A stretch of 64,000 nucleotides of DNA from Sphingomonas sp. Leaf339 (GTDB lineage: Bacteria > Pseudomonadota > Alphaproteobacteria > Sphingomonadales > Sphingomonadaceae). Each line of letters begins with the position of its first letter. Within the stretch, counting starts at the first letter, position 1. This document shows, piece after piece, positions 1-10,833 of this stretch. The notes under the pieces are model-generated. The model made no database searches, was not told where the DNA came from, and saw only the letters and a program-made list of their open reading frames with translations. Made by a program: the position numbers and the translations under genes. The stretch is from positions 1-64,000 of the forward strand of contig NZ_LMRS01000023.1 of assembly GCF_001426195.1 (NCBI RefSeq). The letters are read 5' to 3'.

Positions 1-17
1 AGAACCGATACGTCCAT
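1..17 (-). CDS. 5' end of an unidentified gene running off the left edge
   Basis: An ATG on the minus strand at 17 opens a frame reading M-D-V-S-V before the window ends. A purine-rich AAGGAG-type ribosome binding site lies about 8 bases upstream on that strand, which is the only reason to call it a start. Nothing can be said about the product. It would be transcribed in the same direction as the tRNA-Val gene beside it. Confidence 0.35.
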
Positions 18-102
18 GACCTTCGCTCCTTCCTCAAACGACCTGCTGTCGTAGGATGACAACGATTCGGATAAGGGGCGAGCCATCCATAAAGGGGGTG
101 CG

Positions 103-178
103 TGGTGGGCGCTGACGGGCTCGAACCGCCGACCCTCTCGGTGTAAACGAGATGCTCTACCAACTGAGCTAAGCGCCC
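103..178 (-). tRNA. tRNA-Val (anticodon UAC)
   Basis: Read on the minus strand, this folds as a complete cloverleaf. The acceptor stem GGGCGCT pairs with AGCGCCC, the D arm is AGCTCAGTTGGTAGAGC, and the anticodon stem TCTCG/CGAGA encloses the loop TTTACAC, giving anticodon TAC. The T arm contains GGTTCGAGCC. The discriminator base is A and the 3' CCA is encoded in the DNA (103-105). It reads valine GUA and, by wobble, probably GUG codons. Confidence 0.97.
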
Positions 179-248
179 GCGCGCCCCTCGCGGCAACGCC
201 GCGTCCGATGCCTTTAGCGGCTTGCCGACGGATAACGCAAGGACCGCG

Positions 249-1157
249 TCACGCGATCGGCACACCGACCCGGCGGGCCGCGGCGACATAACCCTGCATC
301 CCGTCCAGCCCCCGCCCCGACAGCGTCATGAAGGCGCGACGCCGGTCGGTGGGATCGGGCAGCCGTTCGACCAGTCCAGCATCGCTCAGCCGCGTGATCC
401 AACGAAGCGCGGTGGTGGGCGCCACCGCGGCGGCGATGCACAGGCTGGATACCGACACACGGCCCCCCTCCAGATGGGCGGCATACAGGTCAAGCAGCAT
501 GTCCCAGGCCGGATCCTCGAACAGTCCGCTACCGAAAAACGAATCACGCAGCCGCCGTGCGCGGATCGCCTGCCGCACCGTCTGCGGATCGGCGGATTCC
601 GTCGTCGGTTCGACGCCGAAACCGTCCCGCCGGGCCGCCGCCGTGTCCGGCCCCGATGCCGTCAGGCCGGTTTCGCCATCGGCCAGCCTGACGAGCAGAT
701 CGGCGATCCGCGCGATCTCGCTGTTCAGCCGTTGCAGACGATCGCTATCGCCGTCCCGCACGCTATCGGACAAGCCCGTTCGGCTCGACGACTGCCCCGC
801 CACCGCCAGCGTCGCGACCAATTGGCCCGTCCCCGCCTCGCACAGCAAGTCGGTCGTCCCCAGCAGCGTACCGGCGATGGAGTCGATCTGTTCGCGGTCC
901 AGCGTCACGACGATTTGGGGCGCCAGTAGGTCGATGGCGCTGTCGATAAATGGCAGGGCGGCATCGATCACCACCCCCGCAATACCCTCCGACTGGATTA
1001 ACAGCACGGGGTTGCCCAACTGGCGGTCGATCAGCGTCGCCGCCTCGTCCCAGTTCAGCATTGCCGCGACCCGGCCGCCCGCCATCGTCACGGCGTCCTC
1101 GGCCTCGCGCAGACGCGCCGGTGCGGCCAGCACCACTACATCGAACATCTCACGCAC
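249..1157 (-). CDS. MarR-type winged-helix regulator with a receiver-like N-terminal domain
   Basis: About 302 residues. The last third (about 205-290) is a winged helix of MarR type: a recognition-helix-like stretch with TTALRWITRLSDAGLVER is followed by the wing DPTDRRRAFMTLS. Residues 1-120 show alternating hydrophobic strands and helices (VVVLAAP, VLLIQSEG, QIVVTLD) like a response-regulator receiver fold, but the acidic pocket and phospho-aspartate are not recognisable, so it may be a pseudo-receiver (inference). A polar helical linker joins the two. It starts 48 bases after pntB on the same strand and may be co-transcribed with the transhydrogenase genes. The start is GTG at 1157; an in-frame ATG at 1148 is the alternative. 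The target genes are unknown. Confidence 0.75.
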   Translation of the reverse strand: MREMFDVVVLAAPARLREAEDAVTMAGGRVAAMLNWDEAATLIDRQLGNPVLLIQSEGIAGVVIDAALPFIDSAIDLLAPQIVVTLDREQIDSIAGTLLGTTDLLCEAGTGQLVATLAVAGQSSSRTGLSDSVRDGDSDRLQRLNSEIARIADLLVRLADGETGLTASGPDTAAARRDGFGVEPTTESADPQTVRQAIRARRLRDSFFGSGLFEDPAWDMLLDLYAAHLEGGRVSVSSLCIAAAVAPTTALRWITRLSDAGLVERLPDPTDRRRAFMTLSGRGLDGMQGYVAAARRVGVPIA

Positions 1158-1205
1158 GCGTCGACAATCCCCCTTGGCCAGCGCCCCCGCGCCGCGCTAC
1201 GCCGA

Positions 1206-2639
1206 TCATCCCAGCGCCTTGACGATCTCTTCGACCATCTTCTTGGCATCGGCCAGCAACATCATCGTATTGTCGCGATAGAACAGTTCGTTGTCGACCC
1301 CAGCATAACCGACGCCGCCCATCGACCGCTTGATGAACAGCACCGTTCCCGCCTTTTCCACGTCGAGTACCGGCATGCCATAGATCGGTGAGGTCTTGTC
1401 CGTTTTCGCCGCCGGATTCGTGACATCGTTGGCGCCAATCACGAAGGCGACGTCGGTCTGCGCGAATTCCGAATTGATGTCCTCCAGCTCGAACACCTCG
1501 TCATACGGCACGTTCGCTTCGGCCAGCAGGACGTTCATGTGCCCGGGCATGCGGCCGGCGACGGGGTGGATCGCGTATTTCACGCGCACGCCTTCGGCCT
1601 TCAGGCGATCCGCCATCTCGCGCAGGATATGCTGCGCCTGTGCCACCGCCATGCCGTATCCCGGCACGATGATGACCTGTTCCGCCTGGCTCATCAGAAA
1701 CGCGGCATCTTCCGCCGATCCGCGCTTCCACGGCCGGTCGATCGCCGCGCCATCGCCGCTCGGCCCAGCCACTGCACCGAATCCGCCCGCGATCACGCTG
1801 ATGAAGCTACGGTTCATCGCCCGGCACATGATGTAGCTAAGGATCGCGCCCGACGACCCGACCAGCGCGCCGGTGATGATCATCGCCGTATTGCCGAGCG
1901 TAAAACCCATCGCCGCCGCCGCCCAGCCGGAATAGCTGTTCAACATGCTGACCACGACCGGCATGTCCGCGCCGCCGATCGGCACGATCAACAGGAACCC
2001 GATCAAAAACGCCAGCACCGCGATCGCCCAGAATGCCCACGCGCTCTGCGCCTGCGTGAACTGCACGATCAGCAACAGGATCGCCGCGCCGATGACCAGG
2101 TTCAACAGGTGCCGCGCCGGCAACAGGATCGGCTTGCCACCCATCGTGCCGTTCAGCTTCAGGAACGCGATGACCGAGCCCGAAAAGGTGATGGCGCCGA
2201 TCGCCACGCCCAGCGACAGTTCCACCCGGCTGGCGGTATGGATGATCGCTACCGGATCGCCGATCAGCGGCACCATCAGCGTCGCGATGCCGAACGCATC
2301 GGGATTCAGAAACGCCGCCACCCCGACCAGCACGGCCGCCAGACCCACCAGCGAATGGAATGCCGCCACCAACTGCGGCATCGCCGTCATCGCGATCTTC
2401 CGCGCGGTGATGAAGCCGATGCCACCGCCGATCGCGATGGCGATCAGGATCTCGGGCAGCGACGCGATCTCATGCGTCACCAGCGTGGTGACGACGGCGA
2501 TGCCCATGCCGATCATGCCCAGCCGGTTGCCCCGCTGGCTTGTCGCCGGACTCGACAGCCCACGCAGCGCCAGGATGAAGCACACGCCCGCGATCAGATA
2601 GGCCAGCGCCACCCAGGGATTAGCCGCGACCTCATGCAT
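1206..2639 (-). CDS. pntB: NAD(P) transhydrogenase subunit beta
   Basis: Inner-membrane subunit of proton-translocating transhydrogenase, which uses the proton gradient to move hydride from NADH to NADP+. The product is 477 residues, the usual length. The first about 270 residues are a chain of hydrophobic helices; the C-terminal third is the NADP(H)-binding domain III with the GYGMAVAQAQ fingerprint, followed by GRMPGHMNVLLAEA, IGANDVTNPAA and FIKRSMGGVGYAG, all typical of PntB. The frame is open for another 54 codons upstream, but ATG at 2639 is chosen because the protein then begins MHEVAANPWVALAYLIAG, as in the family. It overlaps the end of pntA2 by 8 bases, implying translational coupling. 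Confidence 0.97.
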   Translation of the reverse strand: MHEVAANPWVALAYLIAGVCFILALRGLSSPATSQRGNRLGMIGMGIAVVTTLVTHEIASLPEILIAIAIGGGIGFITARKIAMTAMPQLVAAFHSLVGLAAVLVGVAAFLNPDAFGIATLMVPLIGDPVAIIHTASRVELSLGVAIGAITFSGSVIAFLKLNGTMGGKPILLPARHLLNLVIGAAILLLIVQFTQAQSAWAFWAIAVLAFLIGFLLIVPIGGADMPVVVSMLNSYSGWAAAAMGFTLGNTAMIITGALVGSSGAILSYIMCRAMNRSFISVIAGGFGAVAGPSGDGAAIDRPWKRGSAEDAAFLMSQAEQVIIVPGYGMAVAQAQHILREMADRLKAEGVRVKYAIHPVAGRMPGHMNVLLAEANVPYDEVFELEDINSEFAQTDVAFVIGANDVTNPAAKTDKTSPIYGMPVLDVEKAGTVLFIKRSMGGVGYAGVDNELFYRDNTMMLLADAKKMVEEIVKALG

Positions 2640-2943
2640 GCCGCTTCTCCTCCGTCGCGGCGGGCCGCTCCTTCTTCTTGTACATCGCCAGCATCCGGGC
2701 AGTGACCGCGAACCCGCCGAAGATGTTGACGCTCGCCAACACCACCGCGAGCAGCCCCAGCCACTTGGCAACCGGCGATCCGGCCGCGGCCGATGCCACA
2801 AGGGCCCCGACGATGATAACCGACGAGATCGCGTTGGTCACCGCCATCAGCGGCGTGTGCAGCGCCGGCGTGACCGACCACACGACATAATAGCCCACGA
2901 AACAGGCCATGACGAAGATCGACAGGATCGCGATGAAGGTCAT
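2632..2943 (-). CDS. pntA2: NAD(P) transhydrogenase subunit alpha, membrane part
   Basis: This 103-residue protein corresponds to the membrane-spanning C-terminal part of E. coli PntA, which in many alphaproteobacteria is a separate gene. Three or four hydrophobic segments are visible (FIAILSIFVMACFVGYYVVW, AISSVIIVGALVAS, WLGLLAVVLASVNIFGGFAV), with the conserved TPALHTPLMAVTNAISSV stretch between the first and second. The tail is basic and cytoplasmic-looking (MYKKKERP). It lies between pntA1 and pntB in one leftward operon. Confidence 0.96.
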   Translation of the reverse strand: MTFIAILSIFVMACFVGYYVVWSVTPALHTPLMAVTNAISSVIIVGALVASAAAGSPVAKWLGLLAVVLASVNIFGGFAVTARMLAMYKKKERPAATEEKRHA

Positions 2944-3004
2944 GGCCGTCCAACTCCCGAATTATCCCGCCCGTGCATCGCGTGGACAGGATGGAGGGCG
3001 GCGC

Positions 3005-4126
3005 TCAAGAAACCAGCCTCGGGTTCACCACCGCGCCATCCTTGGTCAGCCGGATCGCGTCGCCGATCTCGGCATCCAGCACCGGTCGCCCGGTATCCTT
3101 GTCCCAGAACGCGCTCAAGAAATTGTACAGGTTGCGTGAAAACAATGCCGAGGCGTCCGCCGCCAGCCGGCTCGGCACGTTGCGGTGGCCAACGATCTTC
3201 ACGCCGTGGCGCAGCGCGATCTCGCCCGCTACCGCGCCCTCGACATTGCCGCCCTGCTCCACCGCCAGATCGACGATGACGCTGCCGGCCCGCATGCTGG
3301 CGACCTGGGCATCGCTCACCAGTCGCGGCGCCGGGCGACCGGGGATCAGCGCAGTGGTGATGACGATGTCCTGCTTGGCGATATGCGCGGAAACCAGTTC
3401 GGCCTGCGCCGCCTGATATTCCGGGCTCATCTCGCCGGCATAACCGCCCGCCCCCTCGCCCTCGATCCCGGCGACGTTCTCGACGAAGATCGGTTTCGCA
3501 CCCAGCGACTGGATCTGTTCCTTCGTCGCCGACCGTACGTCGGTTGCCGATACCTGTGCACCAAGTCGCCGCGCCGTCGCGATCGCCTGCAACCCGGCGA
3601 CGCCGACGCCCATCACGAACACGCGCGCCGCCGCCACCGTGCCCGCCGCGGTCATCATCATCGGAAAGGCACGGCCATATTCGGCTGCCGCGTCCAGCAC
3701 CGCCTTGTACCCCGACAGATTCGATTGCGACGACAGGATGTCCATCGACTGCGCGCGGGTGATCCGCGGCATCCATTCCATCGCCAGCGCCTCGACCCCG
3801 GCGGCCGCATAGCCGTCGACCCGCGCCCGGTCGCCGACCGGGTTCAGGCTGGCGACCAGCCACACCCCCGGCGCCGCGCCGCCCAGCGATGCGGGGTCCG
3901 GTCCCTGCACGCCCAGCACGATATCCGCCGCCGCCATCGTCGCGACGCGATCCGCCACCGTCGCGCCGGCATCGGCATAGGCAGCATCGGCATAGCCCGC
4001 CGTCTCGCCCGCTCCCGCCTCGATCGCGACATCCGCACCAAGGCCGATGAATTTCTTCACGGTTTCCGGCGTGGCGGCCACCCGCCGCTCGCCATCGGCC
4101 CGTTCGCGGAGGATGGCGATTTTCAT
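3005..4126 (-). CDS. pntA1: NAD(P) transhydrogenase subunit alpha, NAD(H)-binding part
   Basis: This 373-residue soluble subunit binds NAD(H) and delivers hydride to PntB. It begins MKIAILRERADGERRVAATP, the alanine dehydrogenase/PNT N-terminal signature. A Rossmann segment VFVMGVGVAGLQAIATARRLG follows, and then TDVRSATKEQIQSLGAKP. The region TTALIPGRPAPRLV before the C-terminus is also typical. Its stop is 61 bases before pntA2, and the subunit IV gene ends 7 bases before its start, so the order of transcription is subunit IV, pntA1, pntA2, pntB and probably the MarR gene. Confidence 0.97.
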   Translation of the reverse strand: MKIAILRERADGERRVAATPETVKKFIGLGADVAIEAGAGETAGYADAAYADAGATVADRVATMAAADIVLGVQGPDPASLGGAAPGVWLVASLNPVGDRARVDGYAAAGVEALAMEWMPRITRAQSMDILSSQSNLSGYKAVLDAAAEYGRAFPMMMTAAGTVAAARVFVMGVGVAGLQAIATARRLGAQVSATDVRSATKEQIQSLGAKPIFVENVAGIEGEGAGGYAGEMSPEYQAAQAELVSAHIAKQDIVITTALIPGRPAPRLVSDAQVASMRAGSVIVDLAVEQGGNVEGAVAGEIALRHGVKIVGHRNVPSRLAADASALFSRNLYNFLSAFWDKDTGRPVLDAEIGDAIRLTKDGAVVNPRLVS

Positions 4127-4133
4127 GGCCGGA

Positions 4134-4271
4134 TCAGACCGCGATCAGCCAGACGACGATCGCGGCGATCAGGAACACCCCTAAAGCACCCCATTTCATC
4201 ATGCCGATCATTCGGTCATAAGTCGCAACGTGCGCGTTCAGATCACCCTTACCAGATCCGTTACCGGCCAT
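4134..4271 (-). CDS. aa3-type cytochrome c oxidase subunit IV-like small membrane protein
   Basis: A 45-residue protein. After a short polar N-terminus there is the sequence HVATYDRMIGMMKWGAL and then a single transmembrane helix (GVFLIAAIVVWLIAV). This matches the small bacterial subunit IV of aa3-type cytochrome c oxidases found upstream of pntA in many alphaproteobacteria (established knowledge of the family). A GAGGA ribosome binding site lies about 7 bases before the ATG. Whether it serves the oxidase or the transhydrogenase cannot be told from position alone. Confidence 0.85.
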   Translation of the reverse strand: MAGNGSGKGDLNAHVATYDRMIGMMKWGALGVFLIAAIVVWLIAV

Positions 4272-4414
4272 CGTTGCATCCTCGATCCTGTATCGAGTGC
4301 GACCCTATCGACCCCGTCGCCCTACCTCAACCCCTACGGCACAGGTGATGCGCTTAAGGCCACCTTTACTGTCCGCTGCCTATCGACCGTACCGAACTGG
4401 GACGGATTCGGCGA

Positions 4415-5821
<1,407 letters not shown>

Positions 5822-5895
5822 TTTTTTGCGGCCGACCGACCTGAATTGTGCGCCGAAAGGAAGACAAGTCAGTTTGCGCGTCCTAATCCTCGGCA

Positions 5896-6657
5896 ATGTC
5901 GTTCAACGATCGCACCATTTTGGTCACGGGCGCCGCATCGGGCATCGGCCTGGCGACCGCACGTCATCTGGCGGCGGCGAGCGCTACGCGACTGGTGCTC
6001 GTCGATCGTGATGCGGCGGCGCTGGCCCGGCTGACCTTCGACTGCACCCTCGATCTGTTGCCCGGCGACGTGGCCGACGAATCGTTCTGGGATAGCGCGG
6101 CACCGTTTTTGGGGCGGCTGGACCATGCCGTCATCAATGCCGGCGTCGCCGGCGCGGGCACCATCGCGACGCTGGATTTCGCCGAATGGCGGCGGATCAT
6201 GGCCGTCAATCTCGACGGCGCTTTCTTGACGCTACGCGCGGCAATGCGCGCGATGACGGCGAGTGGGTCCACGCGCGGCGGATCGATCGTCGCGCTGGCG
6301 TCGGCCGCCGGGATCAAGGCCGAACCCGGCATCGCCGCCTATGCCGCGTCGAAGGCCGCCCTGATCCAACTCGTCCGTGTCGCCGCGAAAGAAGGCGCGT
6401 CGGACCGCATCCGCGTCAACGCCATCGCCCCCGCCGGGGTCGAGACACCCGTCTGGGATGCCGTGCCGATGTTCGCGGACCGCGCCGCCGCGATCGGTCG
6501 CGACGCAGCCTTTGCCGAACTCGCCGCGCTGGCGACGCCGCTCGGCCGCTACGCCAGCGCCGACGAGGTCGCACGCCAGATCGCCTTCATGCTCTCCGAC
6601 GATGCTGCGTTGATGACCGGCAGTGTGCTGGTGGTCGATGGCGGATACACGTTGTGA
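5896..6657 (+). CDS. SDR family NAD(P)-dependent oxidoreductase
   Basis: A classical short-chain dehydrogenase of 253 residues. The cofactor loop is TGAASGIG, the structural NAG-type motif is VINAGVAGAG, and the catalytic set is S (in IVALASAAG) plus YAASK. The C-terminus DGGYTL is typical of FabG-like enzymes. The substrate cannot be read from the sequence. The stop codon overlaps the GTG start of the next gene (GTGA), so it is translationally coupled to pabB-pabC; a role near folate or aromatic metabolism is only a guess from that. Confidence 0.92.
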   Translation: MSFNDRTILVTGAASGIGLATARHLAAASATRLVLVDRDAAALARLTFDCTLDLLPGDVADESFWDSAAPFLGRLDHAVINAGVAGAGTIATLDFAEWRRIMAVNLDGAFLTLRAAMRAMTASGSTRGGSIVALASAAGIKAEPGIAAYAASKAALIQLVRVAAKEGASDRIRVNAIAPAGVETPVWDAVPMFADRAAAIGRDAAFAELAALATPLGRYASADEVARQIAFMLSDDAALMTGSVLVVDGGYTL

Positions 6658-8405
6658 CCACCCCCGCGCCTTACGTCCTGCTCGACGACGCCCGCCCCGG
6701 CGGCACCGCGCGCCTCTATCGCCAACCGGTCGAGACGGTCGAGGCGATGACGCCGCATGACGTCCCCGCCGCGATCGATCGCCTCCGCGCCGCTACCGCC
6801 CGTGGTTTCCATGCCGCCGGCTTCCTGTCATACGAGGCCGGGGCGGCGTTCGAACCCGGTCTGTCGCCACCGCCGCCATCCTCCACGCCGCTACTCTGGT
6901 TCGGTCTGTTCGAGACTTGGGAACCGGTCAACGCCGCCCACTGGCTGCCCGACCCGGCCGGCGCGTGGATCGGCACGCCACAACCATTGGTCGAACCGGA
7001 AACCTATGAAACCCACGTCCGCGATATCCTCGCGCTGATCGCCGCCGGTGACCTGTACCAGGCGAATCTCAGTTTCCGCGCGACCGTGCCGTTCGTCGGC
7101 GATCCGCTCGCCCTCTATGCCCGCCTGCGCGGAAGTTCCGCAGCGGGGTACGGCGCCGTGGTCGCCACCGGCCACGACACGCTGGTCAGCCTGTCGCCCG
7201 AACTCTTCTTTCGCCTCGATGGCGACCGCCTGACCTGCCGGCCGATGAAGGGCACTGCCCGGCGTGGCGAAACCGCCGCCGGCGATGCCGCGCTCGCCGC
7301 CGCGCTTTCCACTGATGCCAAGAATCAGGCGGAAAACCTGATGATCGTTGATCTGATGCGCAACGACCTGTCGCGCGTCGCCGTGCCCGGCAGCGTGGCC
7401 GTGCCGGAACTGTTCGCGGTCGAAACCTATCCGACGATCCACCAGATGACGTCTACCGTCACCGCCACGCTCGCCCCCGGCCGCGATGCGATCGATGTAC
7501 TTGCCGCCACCTTCCCCTGTGGCTCGATCACCGGCGCGCCCAAGGTCCGCGCGATGCAGGCGATCGCCGCGATCGAGGGGCAGGCGCGCGGCGCCTATAC
7601 CGGTGCGATCGGCCGGATCGATGCCGGCGGCGACGCGCAGTTCAACGTCGCCATCCGCACGCTGGCGATCGCGCCCGGCGCGGACCACGCGACGCTGTCG
7701 CTGGGTGCCGGCATCGTCGCCGATTCGGACCCCGCCGCCGAGTGGCAGGAATGCCTCGCCAAGGGGGGCTTCGTCGCCGACGGCACGCCCGCGTTCGACC
7801 TGATCGAAACGATGGCCTTCGATGCCGACGAGGGAATCATGCATCTCGACCGGCACATGGACCGGCTGCGCGACAGCGCGGCGCGATTCGGCTTCGCGTT
7901 CGATCGCCACACCGCGCGCAACGAGTTGCAGGCCGCCACCTTCCGCCTGCGCGAGGGACGGCGCATCCGCCTGCTCCTCGCCCCCGCGGGCGCGATCGCG
8001 ATCGAGACGTTGCCGTTGCCGCCCGTCCATTCCGGCCCGTTGTCGGTCGCGATCGTGCCACTGCCCGTGCCGCCTGCCGACCTACGCCTGCGCCACAAGA
8101 CCACCGACCGCCGCTTTTATGATGACGCCCGCCGCGCCGCCGGCACCGACGAAGTCGTATTCGTGCACGATGGCCTGCTGACCGAGGGTAGCTTCACCTC
8201 GCTGTTCGTCCCCCGCGCCGATGGCGTGCTGGTGACGCCCGCCGGCCCGGCGGGGCTGCTGCCCGGCATCCTGCGCGCCGAGTTGATCGATACCGGCCGC
8301 GCAGTGGCGGGCGACGTCCGCGTCGCCGATCTCGCGAACGGCTTCTTTCTCGGCAATGCGCTGCGCGGCCTCATGCCCGCCAGTCTTGTTGCGCCACCGA
8401 AATAG
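6654..8405 (+). CDS. pabB-pabC: Fused aminodeoxychorismate synthase component I / 4-amino-4-deoxychorismate lyase
   Basis: A 583-residue bifunctional enzyme of p-aminobenzoate and folate synthesis. Residues 1-375 are a chorismate-binding enzyme: PMKGTARRGET (the lysine of the PIKGT motif marks PabB rather than anthranilate synthase), NLMIVDLMRNDL, and GSITGAPKVRAMQ. From about residue 383 the fold-type IV aminotransferase-like lyase begins (HLDRHMDRLRDSA), with the PLP lysine expected in RHKTTDRRFYD and the C-terminal motif EGSFTSLFV. The start is the GTG overlapping the SDR stop, since no ATG fits. The PabA glutaminase is not in the window. Confidence 0.94.
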   Translation: MTTPAPYVLLDDARPGGTARLYRQPVETVEAMTPHDVPAAIDRLRAATARGFHAAGFLSYEAGAAFEPGLSPPPPSSTPLLWFGLFETWEPVNAAHWLPDPAGAWIGTPQPLVEPETYETHVRDILALIAAGDLYQANLSFRATVPFVGDPLALYARLRGSSAAGYGAVVATGHDTLVSLSPELFFRLDGDRLTCRPMKGTARRGETAAGDAALAAALSTDAKNQAENLMIVDLMRNDLSRVAVPGSVAVPELFAVETYPTIHQMTSTVTATLAPGRDAIDVLAATFPCGSITGAPKVRAMQAIAAIEGQARGAYTGAIGRIDAGGDAQFNVAIRTLAIAPGADHATLSLGAGIVADSDPAAEWQECLAKGGFVADGTPAFDLIETMAFDADEGIMHLDRHMDRLRDSAARFGFAFDRHTARNELQAATFRLREGRRIRLLLAPAGAIAIETLPLPPVHSGPLSVAIVPLPVPPADLRLRHKTTDRRFYDDARRAAGTDEVVFVHDGLLTEGSFTSLFVPRADGVLVTPAGPAGLLPGILRAELIDTGRAVAGDVRVADLANGFFLGNALRGLMPASLVAPPK

Positions 8406-8434
8406 GCTATAGCGCCGCCGCCCCCAGCCAATAA

Positions 8435-9643
<1,209 letters not shown>

Positions 9644-9694
9644 CCGCCGCCCGGGCATCGCGCCCGGCCCGGCAATCTCTGCCCCATCCTGACA

Positions 9695-9732
9695 CCGGAA
9701 TGAACGTCTCGCCCAGCGAGCGTTCATTCCGG
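9695..9732 (+). terminator. Strong hairpin after aatA
   Basis: A perfect 12-bp outer stem (CCGGAATGAACG with CGTTCATTCCGG) encloses an inner 5-bp stem CTCGC/GCGAG with loop CCA; a single T bulges on the left side. It lies 52 bases after the aatA stop. There is no long T run, so it may be a terminator, an mRNA end-protecting structure, or the operator of a TetR-like protein. Confidence 0.6.
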
Positions 9733-9841
9733 CAACGCTATGTTTCAGGACAGTCATCTTGTCGTGACGTGGTGCATCCACGACATGCCACTCAACGTAG
9801 CTGCACCGGACGTTCGGTGTCGCTCTTTAGGTTCAAGGATC

Positions 9842-9985
9842 ATGATCAGCTTTCTCAAGTCCAGTTTCGTGTGGCAGTTTGCCGGCGGCTTCGTGCTCGG
9901 CGCGATCGGCCTCGTGGCGCTCCAGCCAGCCGAGGCGACGCGCGAACTGGCGAGCCGCTTCACCCCCACGCATCAGGTCCGCTGA
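9842..9985 (+). CDS. Small single-pass membrane protein upstream of msrA
   Basis: 47 residues. One hydrophobic segment (FVWQFAGGFVLGAIGLVAL) follows a short basic start (MISFLKSS), and a polar tail ends THQVR. An in-frame ATG at 9740 would add 34 residues that look unlike a protein leader; AAGGATC just before 9842 favours the short form. The stop codon is followed by msrA after a single base, so the two are surely co-transcribed. The family is not recognised; the position suggests an accessory in envelope methionine repair (inference). Confidence 0.6.
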   Translation: MISFLKSSFVWQFAGGFVLGAIGLVALQPAEATRELASRFTPTHQVR

Positions 9986-9986
9986 G

Positions 9987-10643
9987 ATGAAGGCGGCTGG
10001 CATCGCGATCGGCACGCTGGCCGTGCTCGCCGCGACGATGGCGGTAGATCACGCACAGGCTGAACGCGCCGTCCCGGTCCCCGCCGCGCGCAGCGACGTG
10101 CCCGCTGCCCCCGGTATGCAGACCGCAGTCCTCGCCGGTGGCTGTTTCTGGGGCATGGAGGCGGTGTTCGGTCATATGAAGGGCGTGAAGGCCGTAACCG
10201 CCGGCTATGCCGGGGGTCAGGCCGGCACCGCGACCTACGATCAGGTATCGACCGAAACGACCGGTCATGCCGAGGCAATCCGTGTCAGCTACGATCCCCG
10301 CCAGGTGAGCTATGCGACCCTGCTGCGCATCTATTTCTCGGTCGCCCACGATCCGACCCAGTTGAACCGCCAAGGCCCCGATAGCGGCCCCAGCTACCGC
10401 TCCGCCATCTTCCCCCAGACGCCTGCGCAGGCCACCGTCGCCCGCGCCTATATCGCGCAACTGGGTCAGGCCCACGCCTTCCCCAAGTCGATCGTGACGA
10501 AGCTCGAACAGGGCAAATTCTATCCGGCCGAAGCCTATCACCAGGATTTCTTCGACCGTAATCCAGGCCATCCCTACATCGTCGCCTGGGACAAACCGAA
10601 ACTGGCCGCCTTCCGCGCCGCCTACCCCTCGCTGGCGCGCTAG
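9987..10643 (+). CDS. msrA: Exported peptide-methionine (S)-S-oxide reductase
   Basis: A 218-residue MsrA with an N-terminal export signal (hydrophobic run then AQA, about residues 1-25). The catalytic motif GCFWGMEAVF holds the nucleophilic cysteine. GYAGG, GHAEAIRVSYDP and PAEAYHQDF are conserved MsrA segments. It reduces the S-epimer of methionine sulfoxide in proteins, here presumably in the periplasm because of the signal peptide. The electron donor is unknown; no MsrB or MsrPQ partner adjoins. Repeat-like sequence follows the stop. Confidence 0.93.
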   Translation: MKAAGIAIGTLAVLAATMAVDHAQAERAVPVPAARSDVPAAPGMQTAVLAGGCFWGMEAVFGHMKGVKAVTAGYAGGQAGTATYDQVSTETTGHAEAIRVSYDPRQVSYATLLRIYFSVAHDPTQLNRQGPDSGPSYRSAIFPQTPAQATVARAYIAQLGQAHAFPKSIVTKLEQGKFYPAEAYHQDFFDRNPGHPYIVAWDKPKLAAFRAAYPSLAR

Positions 10644-10650
10644 AAGACTT

Positions 10651-10671
10651 CCCTCTCCCACCGGGAGAGGG
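10651..10671. terminator. Hairpin downstream of msrA
   Basis: A perfect 9-bp stem, CCCTCTCCC with GGGAGAGGG, separated by ACC, 7 bases after the msrA stop. The following text (gagggagcggcaaagc, then gaagggtgaggg) resembles the interspersed GGGAGAGGG-type repeats common between convergent genes in sphingomonads. It probably ends transcription in both directions, since pdeM converges on it. Confidence 0.55.
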
Positions 10672-10747
10672 AGGGAGCGGCAAAGCCGCGGAAGGGTGAG
10701 GGCGACCAGCCGACAATATGCGGCGTCGTTTTGACACCCCTGACGTC

Positions 10748-10822
10748 GTCATTGCGAGCATAGCGAAGCAAACCAGTGCCCCGCGCATTGCCTTCGATTG
10801 CCTCGCTGCATTCGCAACGACG
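10748..10822. repeat. Imperfect palindromic interspersed repeat, copy 1
   Basis: The left arm GTCATTGCGAGCATAGCGAA is matched, with a few mismatches, by the reverse complement of the right arm (ending GCATTCGCAACGAC). This is the same family as 19289-19366, whose arms begin and end with nearly the same words. It sits between the convergent msrA and pdeM genes. Confidence 0.75.
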
Positions 10823-10833
10823 GCCACAACCAC

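Noticed and set aside
9695..9732. TetR-type operator
   Set aside because: The arms look right, but the spacing is too wide; a hairpin reading was preferred.
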